Positions 57,923-64,000 of a stretch of DNA of 64,000 bases are shown piece after piece (positions within the stretch are counted from its first letter, which is position 1; every line of letters begins with the position of its first letter). Source of the DNA: Aurantiochytrium sp. KH105 (Eukaryota; Sar; Bigyra; Thraustochytrida; Thraustochytriidae); the NCBI GenBank assembly GCA_003116975.1, contig BGKB01000061.1, positions 310,001 to 374,000 on the forward strand, in the 5' to 3' direction. Under the pieces are notes generated by a model. The model was not told the origin of the DNA. It saw only the letters and a program-made list of their open reading frames with translations, and ran no database searches. The position numbers and the translations under genes are program-made.

Positions 57923-60900
57923 TCAGCGCGCGCGGACCTGAAGCGCAAAGAGCTCCGTCGAGACGCATGAAAAGTCTGCCTCGGACGCCAAGCACGGCGA
58001 ATCAAACGTCTCGCAAGGCCCACTCGTGCCGCCCAGGAAATCCTCGTCCAAAAACAACCCAAACTCGCCGCCGCCGCCAAGCGCCAAAGAGTCCTCGTTC
58101 GCAAGCATAAAGTACGCGTTACGCTGCGTCGCACGATACACGGCAAACGAGGGCTCCAGCGTGAACAAAAACGTCTCCGGCGATCCATAGTATGAGGCGT
58201 TGCCCAGAGCCCATGGGCGCGGGCAGAATCCGCCAAAGATAGCGCCACCCTCATCTCGGACAACCAGCAGTGTCGCCTCATGCCCCTCGGCGTTGTCATA
58301 AAATTCGCCAATGTCGTGGTCGCTTCCGTTCGAGGAAAAGACAGCCTTCCAGTCGTAGCCCTGGTATACGCTCGGTAACGCCGCCTCGAGCTTGGCAATG
58401 TGCGTCTTGGTCAACGTTTCCGTGGAGCCAAGCACCACGGGGAGCAATTGGTCCAGGTCCACGCCTGCGTACACGGCTTCATCCTCCTCCTGCTTCTGCT
58501 GCTGCTGCTGCTGCTGTTTCCCCTCCTCCTTTGCTGTTGTTGTTGCCGATGCACTTGCACTTGTCGATTCCTTGTGCGTCTTCTCGCCCGCTTGATTCTC
58601 TTCTTGCGTGGCCCTCGGGCCGTCTGATGTCGCACTCGAATGTGCTTCGCCGTTCAAAGACGCCGAGGCGCCGACTGGGGCTTGCGGCGGTGCTGGTGCT
58701 GGTGCTGGCGTCGGTGCTGCTGATGCAGGAGCACCACCAGCAGCGTTGCCCTGCTGAGACTTGGCCCACAACATGCGCTCGGCGCGCAGCTGGATCCAGC
58801 TGTGCCACAACTTGTTCACGCTCGTCGGTCCAAGCGAGAGGAGATCCGACATGTGAATACGTGTCTCCTGCGCGACGCGACCAAAGTCCGTGATACTCGC
58901 GCCAGATTCGCAAAAGTTAATGTCGAGCAGCAAGAGGGACATGCAAAAGACCCGAGGCACAGCATCACTCTCGCTCAGGAGTCCCCACCACGGCGTCTCC
59001 GGCAACGTGGTATGGTCCTGCGCTGAAAGCTGTAGAACATCGCTGCAAAGGCGTGCCACTTGAGAGGCAGCACGAATGAACGGGTACTTTTGCGACTTGA
59101 TGATCAGCCGCGCCTTGGCACGGTGCGCTCGCACAAAATACGTCACCATCTCCAGCGCAAATTTGCCGCCTCCACGAAAGTCTTCATGAATGTCCTTGGA
59201 CTGTGCACCACGCGTAGTCCAGTCTCGCGAACCAGCATCCGCATCCTTGCCACCTTGCTCTTGCTCGTCACGCTTGTCTTGCTTGTCATCCTCTGTATCA
59301 TCGGCACTCTTTTCCTTTCCATCCTCGCTTAGGTCAAGAAGCGCCCACAATGTGTCGAGTTCAGGGCCATGCGTCACCTCGCGAACGGGCGTCGCCATAT
59401 CATCGCGATAGCGTCGAAGCCGAGCCCACTTGTCTGCGAGCCTCGCGCGCGTCTCACGCAAATCTTGTCGCGTCTTACCCAGACACTCTACGTGGTGTGT
59501 AAACACCTCCCCCAGAACTTGACGCTCCACGACGTTCTGTCGCGGCGCATCACCCGCAGGACGCAGAACCACGGGCGCCAAAGACGAAGCCGCGGCTGCA
59601 AAGGCCTCCGCCGACCCTCCGAAAAGGTGATCGAGCGTCCGCGTCAAAAGGTCTAGCACAGCGCGATGGCCCAAAGGAAACGTCTCGATGAGCAACGCAA
59701 TGTTACGGCGACGGGCCTCCGCGTCATCAATCTGGGAGCACAGCAACAAAGGCCCGTAGGCATCCTGGGGAATGAGCGATGTGGGAAGGGCCTGTAAAAA
59801 TGTCGTAATGATGCCACCGACAACTTGCGGCTGAAGTTGCTCGCTCAGACCAGCGCGGGTCGTAGCCGCCATACTTGACATCGCCGTGCTCAGATCGACG
59901 TCCACGTCAACGCGGCTGAAGATTGTTAGACCATCGCTGCGCAGTCTGTCGAGCCGCCGCTTCGCATCAATCACATGAGGCCGCAGGCCTTCGCGAGAGC
60001 TGAATAAACCCGTAGGCTCGTGCTCGCGTGGAGCATACTGCCAGAAAAGTGCAATCGCGCGCAACAAAATGTTGGGTACGGCAATACTTGGCTCTTGGTA
60101 CGCCAATGCCGAAACAGTCACGGTCTGCACCTGGAGCGAGAGCGGGCTACCCAAAAACGCCACTGACTTCCCTAGCTTGCGACGTTCTTGCTCAAGCTGT
60201 TTGCGTTTCGTTGTCGCCCGACGCCGAAGCGACCGCGCTGCCATGTCTAGCTTGACATTGCCTCGTCGTGCCCCGTTTGCGCTCGCTCGTTGTGTTGGCT
60301 GCTGTTGCTGATTTAGCGGTTGTTGTTGTTGTTGTTGCTGCTGCTGCTGCGAACGCTGTTGCTGCGACAAAGAGGCAGAAGAGGAGGCCGCGAATACAGA
60401 GGCGCCTCGGAGTGGAGGAGACAAGGTGTCGAGAGACTCGACGTCGACGTGAATTTTAATATCCAGACCGTTCAGCCCCGACAGCATCGACGCCAAGATC
60501 ATGCTCGACTCCTCATTGCGCATGAGCGCGTACGATTCATAGTAGACGCGCATTACAACGGCCTGCGCTGCCAGCTTAGACACGGCAAGATCGAGCACCT
60601 TTTCATTGAGCGCAAGTCGCATCCACGCTCGACCCTTGCCCGTGTTGGATCGCACGAACAGCAGATCCTGGACATCAGTGAGCAGCGCTTCGAGACGCGG
60701 GTCCACGGAACTGCCCTGGAGGTATTGCGCACAGTTCCAAACACTCACCTCGGGCTCTTTGACGAGTACAAAGCGTGAACCATCTGGGGACTTTCGGCGC
60801 ACCTTGGCCTCGAGCCGCAAGCCGTGCCAGAGACACCTTTCCAGCCAAACAAGGAGTTCCCGGATTGCCTCGTCGCGCTCATCGAGTTCGACCTTGTCGA

Positions 60901-61123
60901 GATCCTTGGACCGCGTGCTCGCCTCTTCAATCGTAGCGCGTACGGCAGCCTTGAGTTCGCGCAAGAGGCCGAGTCGCTCCTGCTCGGCCAGGGCCGCCTG
61001 CCGTGCCGAGTCACCGCCCATGTTCGACATGGCGCTCGTCGCGAGCGACCTCGAGAGGCTGCCGAGGGCCTCGCCCGCGGCCCCCGCGGACTCAGCGGCG
61101 CTCGACCACCACGACTTCTTCAT
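57923..61123 (-). CDS. RUN - RhoGAP-like - TLDc domain protein
   Basis: The protein is 1066 aa from the ATG at 61123 (MKKSWWSSAAES). The frame is open to 61462, but the extra residues are Met/His microsatellite translation and leader. Residues about 45-195 look like a RUN domain (LLRELKAAVRATIEE..., then LFVRSNTGKGRAWMRLALNEKVL, a RUN hallmark), which usually binds Rab/Arf GTPases or motors. Gln-rich tracts lie at about 255-275. Residues about 434-548 resemble RhoGAP (GGIITTFLQALPTSLIPQDAY, LLIETFPLGHRAVLDLLTRTLDHL, SSLAPVVLRP). The arginine finger is not obvious to me. The C-terminal 165 residues are a TLDc domain (LPSVYQGYDWKAVFSSNGSD, GGFCPRPW, YFMLANEDSLALGGGGEFGLFLDEDF). TLDc proteins act in V-ATPase regulation and oxidative-stress resistance. 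A membrane-trafficking or lysosomal role is inferred. Confidence 0.8.
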   Translation of the reverse strand: MKKSWWSSAAESAGAAGEALGSLSRSLATSAMSNMGGDSARQAALAEQERLGLLRELKAAVRATIEEASTRSKDLDKVELDERDEAIRELLVWLERCLWHGLRLEAKVRRKSPDGSRFVLVKEPEVSVWNCAQYLQGSSVDPRLEALLTDVQDLLFVRSNTGKGRAWMRLALNEKVLDLAVSKLAAQAVVMRVYYESYALMRNEESSMILASMLSGLNGLDIKIHVDVESLDTLSPPLRGASVFAASSSASLSQQQRSQQQQQQQQQQPLNQQQQPTQRASANGARRGNVKLDMAARSLRRRATTKRKQLEQERRKLGKSVAFLGSPLSLQVQTVTVSALAYQEPSIAVPNILLRAIALFWQYAPREHEPTGLFSSREGLRPHVIDAKRRLDRLRSDGLTIFSRVDVDVDLSTAMSSMAATTRAGLSEQLQPQVVGGIITTFLQALPTSLIPQDAYGPLLLCSQIDDAEARRRNIALLIETFPLGHRAVLDLLTRTLDHLFGGSAEAFAAAASSLAPVVLRPAGDAPRQNVVERQVLGEVFTHHVECLGKTRQDLRETRARLADKWARLRRYRDDMATPVREVTHGPELDTLWALLDLSEDGKEKSADDTEDDKQDKRDEQEQGGKDADAGSRDWTTRGAQSKDIHEDFRGGGKFALEMVTYFVRAHRAKARLIIKSQKYPFIRAASQVARLCSDVLQLSAQDHTTLPETPWWGLLSESDAVPRVFCMSLLLLDINFCESGASITDFGRVAQETRIHMSDLLSLGPTSVNKLWHSWIQLRAERMLWAKSQQGNAAGGAPASAAPTPAPAPAPPQAPVGASASLNGEAHSSATSDGPRATQEENQAGEKTHKESTSASASATTTAKEEGKQQQQQQQKQEEDEAVYAGVDLDQLLPVVLGSTETLTKTHIAKLEAALPSVYQGYDWKAVFSSNGSDHDIGEFYDNAEGHEATLLVVRDEGGAIFGGFCPRPWALGNASYYGSPETFLFTLEPSFAVYRATQRNAYFMLANEDSLALGGGGEFGLFLDEDFLGGTSGPCETFDSPCLASEADFSCVSTELFALQVRAR

Positions 61124-61748
61124 CCTTCTTTGGCGCTTTTGCGCGCACGTCCTCTCGTCGCCGCTGCCTCCGGATCCGGATCGACTTCTGTTGGCCGGCC
61201 TTCTTTTGCTTTGCTTTATTGCTTGATTGACAATAACAATGACGATTGGCACATTGTCACTGCACACACGTTCAAGTCCCGCGCTACGGTGGCATGCACG
61301 CCTACGCGTATTGGGATCATGATGCACGCCTTGGACTGGTCGCACGGCAAAGACAAACAAGACGTAGGATGCGACAAAGAACTCACCGCTGCGCGTCATC
61401 ATCAACATCATCATCATCGTCATCATCACTACCATCATCATCAGTAAAAACCCATGTGGCATTTTCTCATAAGAAGTTCACATGCGTCACAAACGACAAC
61501 GCTCGCGAGGAGAAGCGAAAAAGCTATTTGGACTGCAAGTCGAGGCCAAACACAGTGCATGACAGAAATAACGTGACCATTGCCAATTTAATAAATGGGT
61601 TTCGCACACCGCGGCAATGCGGCACAGTTTACCGTTCGCGAGAGATGACGGGCTTCACAGACCAAGTCGATGGGGCTCCTCTTCCTCACTTAGGGTGCTG
61701 GCTGTGCAGACAGAGACCAATCACGTTGCAGAGAAAGGGACAGAAAGC
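61124..61748. other. Divergent region between the RUN-TLDc gene and the small three-exon gene
   Basis: About 625 bp. It contains a cat/atc triplet run at about 61400-61442 and no supported gene. It probably holds both promoters. Confidence 0.6.
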
Positions 61749-62388
61749 ATGATGGCCACGCAGGCGCGCGATATGTCTGCACTGTTCGCCTCGAACGATG
61801 ACGACACTGCCCGAGGGATGGGAGATGATGAGCTCAACTACCCTCTGGACGAAGACGACGACATTGACGAATTTGATGACTCAGACGACGAAGGCTATGC
61901 GTCCGATGATCCAGAGAGATGGGGGCCGTATTATTGGAGGTAAGCTTTTTCAAACAGCCAGCCCCACGAAACAATGCTAGGTAGGGAGGGTCCTTTACTC
62001 ACTATGCGCCGCAGCTCACCACAAGCGCCACAAGAGATCTCCTCCAAGGAAAAGGCATGGGATCTACTCAGATTCGCATCCTTCAAAACCGTTCGAAGTA
62101 AGTTCTAACGCTTCAAAGGTCGCTGACAAGAGAGAGAAAAAGAGAGAAAGAGCATCTTTGATCTGACCACGTAAAATGACAGACTTGAACTTTGCAGGTG
62201 AGGTCCTCGTCCATTTTTTCGGACTCAATAACTCGCCCTATCAGTGGATCATTGATTCTCTTGACAAGGAGGAAAGAATTCGTCTTGAGCAAGCTGCCAT
62301 TGCTGCGCAGCAAGAGGCACTCGACCCTCGCACAGTGGTACCTAGCACAGCACCTAGTCCAAGTCGCAAATTGCAAGCAGAATGCTAA
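61749..62388 (+). CDS. Small conserved-looking protein of unknown function, three exons
   Basis: Proposed exons are 61749-61939, 62015-62097 and 62198-62388. Introns are 75 nt (gtaagc...gcag, phase 2) and 100 nt (gtaagt...gcag, phase 1). The joined frame gives 154 aa ending at TAA 62386-62388. The start is MMATQARDM; the second Met at 61752 is equally possible. The N-terminal third is very acidic (DEDDDIDEFDDSDDEG). A likely folded core spans the exon joins: WGPYYWRSSPQ, KEKAWDLLRFASFKTVR, then EVLVHFFGLNNSPYQWIIDSLDKEE. I do not recognise the family. The acidic start and the helical core would suit a small scaffold or complex subunit, but that is a guess. The exon model rests on splice consensus and on protein-like sequence continuing across both joins. 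Confidence 0.6.
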
Positions 62389-62524
62389 TTGTACAAACAA
62401 ATGAAAGCCAGTCTCATTACGCTCACATTAAATTGTCAAAGCTCTTCTCACTCTTGGCAGAAATCAATCACATTTACGATATGTCTTCGAGTGGCCATCT
62501 AATTTTTGGATCAGTTCCTCAGTT

Positions 62525-63436
62525 TCAAGCGTTAGATGCAGAGAGCGTTTCCACCTCGGTCTGGTGTGTCAAAGTAAACCAGCCGCCAATGGTGTCCCGA
62601 GTGCACCAAGCGCCGAGAAGAACCATTTTACCCGATTCCTTGCCGTCATTGAGAACTCTGAAATGCTCGTTCCAAGGCTGATGGTTATACCTCGCCGTGG
62701 CTTGAATCTTGCCAGCATACTCCATGTCAACAATGCTTGTGTTTCCGTACATGGGCATGGGAAAGTAAATCTTGTCCATCCAATGCACAATGAGTGCATC
62801 GCCCCGGTGAGGCGCGCGGAAACGCTTGCCCCAGCCAACGCCCAAAACGAGAAGAGGACGCGCGAGCACAAGGTCAACAAGGTCGAGCGCCCGTGTTCCC
62901 GTGCGAATCACCTTGCCTTCCCATGTTTTCGCAACCAAATCCTCGGCACGAGCTGGTTCGAGCGTACCAAAAAGCTGCGTGAGCGTCTCCTCAGGCACGA
63001 CGGACACCTTCTCGCTGAGAATTGATTCGCGCGCCTTACTAGTATCACCTGACGTTTGCATGCTTTCAAGATCCTTGACAGGCATGGGCCAAACGCCCGG
63101 TTTACGGGCAAAGTACATTTGTGCTGCAAAAGGTGCAATATCAAGGAGCATATTCAGAGGCCATGCCAGTCTCGCAAGAACATCGCAGAGTAGCCTTGGC
63201 ATATAAATGACAACCTTATTCTTTTCCGTAAGGCGCACCGTAGGGTCGTGGCTGCGTAGCCGCCCAAGGCCCCAGAGAAAGAGGATAAACACGACAAAGC
63301 GCCGTGGATACGAAATGGGAGATTTCACGAGTTGCAAGATCCACCACGGGCTCGCAAGATGGCGAGCAAGATGTAACGCCGCACGGAGCGGTCTCTCGCG
63401 CGTCACGTCTCCGTCGCCCATTCTGCTTGTGTACAA
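62525..63436 (-). CDS. Uncharacterised protein resembling GXWXG/DUF4334 proteins
   Basis: The protein is 303 aa from the ATG at 63436; MGDGDV at 63421 is an alternative start. Hydrophobic N-terminal segments (WWILQLVKSPISYPRRFVVFILFLWGLGRL and around LARLAWPLNMLLDIAPFAAQMYF) could be membrane-associated. The C-terminal half has TWEGKVIRTG, GWGKRF, VDMEYAGKIQATARYNHQPWNEHFRVL and GGWFTLT. The order W-x-G...TG...W-G-K-R-F, then an E-Y-x-G-x2-x-A-x2-Y-x3-P-x2-x-H-F segment, resembles bacterial GXWXG plus DUF4334 proteins as I remember them. Those are themselves uncharacterised, possibly lipid-binding. No function is assigned. It is convergent with the small three-exon gene. Confidence 0.6.
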   Translation of the reverse strand: MYTSRMGDGDVTRERPLRAALHLARHLASPWWILQLVKSPISYPRRFVVFILFLWGLGRLRSHDPTVRLTEKNKVVIYMPRLLCDVLARLAWPLNMLLDIAPFAAQMYFARKPGVWPMPVKDLESMQTSGDTSKARESILSEKVSVVPEETLTQLFGTLEPARAEDLVAKTWEGKVIRTGTRALDLVDLVLARPLLVLGVGWGKRFRAPHRGDALIVHWMDKIYFPMPMYGNTSIVDMEYAGKIQATARYNHQPWNEHFRVLNDGKESGKMVLLGAWCTRDTIGGWFTLTHQTEVETLSASNA

Positions 63437-63894
63437 GTGTGTGTCGATGATATGAAAGCAATAAGGATTTGCGAGCGCCCTCAGCCGCTGCCGCCTCGTC
63501 TGTCAGAATTTGTAGTTTTGTCCCACCCTTGGTGGCCAAGAATAAGGCATGGCAGAACAAAGTTATCCAAATTAACCGCAGTGGGCTAAAAAGAGGAAAG
63601 AGAGAGAGAGAGAGAGAGAAGAAAAGGAGAAAGTAATGCGCGGGAAAAGTCGAGCCAGCTCGTGAATCGAATCGACCAAAGGAAAGAAAAAACATAAAAA
63701 AAATTGGGGACCTGCATCTTCAATTCCTAATTTATTCTCGTAAAGCAGAGATGGGACGGTGGGTGAAGAAGCAGCTCCTCGCTAGGAAGAAAGGGGAAAG
63801 GCGCGGCGCGGTGCGGTGCGGCGCGCTGTAGACAATAGCATCACTTTTCTTTTCCCCGACCTTGCCATGGATGCATTGGATGCTTCTTGGTCAT
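63437..63894. other. Intergenic region near the right edge
   Basis: It has a (ga)n dinucleotide run at about 63597-63619 and short gcgcg/gtgcg words at about 63800-63830. No gene is seen. Confidence 0.7.
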
Positions 63895-64000
63895 TTATTC
63901 GGCATCGTCAGTCTTGGCCTTTTTTGGCTCCGGAGCATCGCCGTTTTCTTCTGCGGCGCCATTCGCGCGCTTGTTGATACCCTTGAGGCGAGCCTCGGCG
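63895..64000 (-). CDS. C-terminal end of an unidentified protein (partial)
   Basis: On the minus strand a clean frame enters from beyond 64000 and ends at TAA 63897-63895. It gives 34 residues with a Lys/Arg- and acid-rich tail (AEARLKGINKRANGAAEENG, then DAPEPKKAKTDDAE). The KRANG..PKKAK composition looks like a nuclear-protein tail, and codon use is like neighbouring genes. Too little remains to identify it; a SAP-domain or other nucleic-acid-binding protein is one possibility. Confidence 0.55.
   Translation of the reverse strand, partial: AEARLKGINKRANGAAEENGDAPEPKKAKTDDAE

Noticed and set aside
61124-61462. N-terminal extension of the RUN-TLDc protein (Met-rich start at 61462)
   Set aside because: Translates a cat/atc microsatellite and leader; the conserved protein starts at 61123.

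Overview
The window looks like nuclear DNA of a unicellular eukaryote, most likely a labyrinthulomycete/thraustochytrid-type stramenopile. This is inferred from gene style and not from a search. The evidence is: GC-rich DNA; long genes that are mostly intron-free (an 8.3-kb SWR1 ORF, a 6.2-kb kinesin ORF); a few short GT-AG introns of about 73-102 nt; short intergenic gaps full of 4- and 5-bp microsatellites; and a fully eukaryotic gene set (HORMA, kinesin, PHD, Myb, SWR1, RUN, TLDc, THUMP). I saw no transposase, reverse transcriptase, viral or CRISPR signature and no convincing tRNA, rRNA or snRNA.

Layout. 0-7.6 kb: 3' end of a polyprenol-reductase-like gene (+), an EF-hand-like protein (+), two tandem paralogous membrane-anchored discoidin/fucolectin-like proteins (-), and an F-box protein (-). 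7.6-9.1 kb: divergent promoter region. 9.1-13.7 kb: a large Ser/Thr kinase (+) converging on a REV7/MAD2L2 HORMA gene (-). 14.4-22.8 kb: a single 2775-codon SWR1/SRCAP-class remodeller ORF that continues past the ATPase into WW, F-box, Tudor-like, beta-helix and AT-hook segments. 24.1-24.9 kb: adenylate kinase with one intron through the P-loop codons. 25.8-32.0 kb: CENP-E-like kinesin. 32.4-33.5 kb: THUMPD1/TAN1 homologue (one intron), converging at 45 bp on a PHD-zinc-knuckle-PHD protein (-). 36.8-40.9 kb: ankyrin / kinase-like / RING-IBR fusion (one intron). 41.3-43.6 kb: Q-rich three-repeat Myb factor (-).

43.64-57.92 kb is a 14.3-kb stretch with no gene I can support. It is packed with 4-, 5-, 10- and 11-bp tandem repeats. 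It lies upstream of the Myb gene and downstream of the next gene, so the Myb gene is the only recognised gene whose promoter faces it.

57.9-64 kb: a RUN-RhoGAP-like-TLDc protein (-) with a strong hairpin directly after its stop codon, a small three-exon gene of unknown function (+), an uncharacterised GXWXG/DUF4334-like protein (-), and the last 34 codons of a gene running off the right edge (-).

The genes do not form a pathway. Several act in chromatin and chromosome biology (SWR1-like, REV7, CENP-E, PHD, Myb) and several in ubiquitin biology (two F-box proteins counting the SWR1 fusion, and the RING-IBR fusion). The most unusual content is the SWR1/FBXO11-like fusion with a six-fold amplified acidic EEL..Y motif, the ankyrin-kinase-RBR fusion, and the 14-kb repeat-rich desert.
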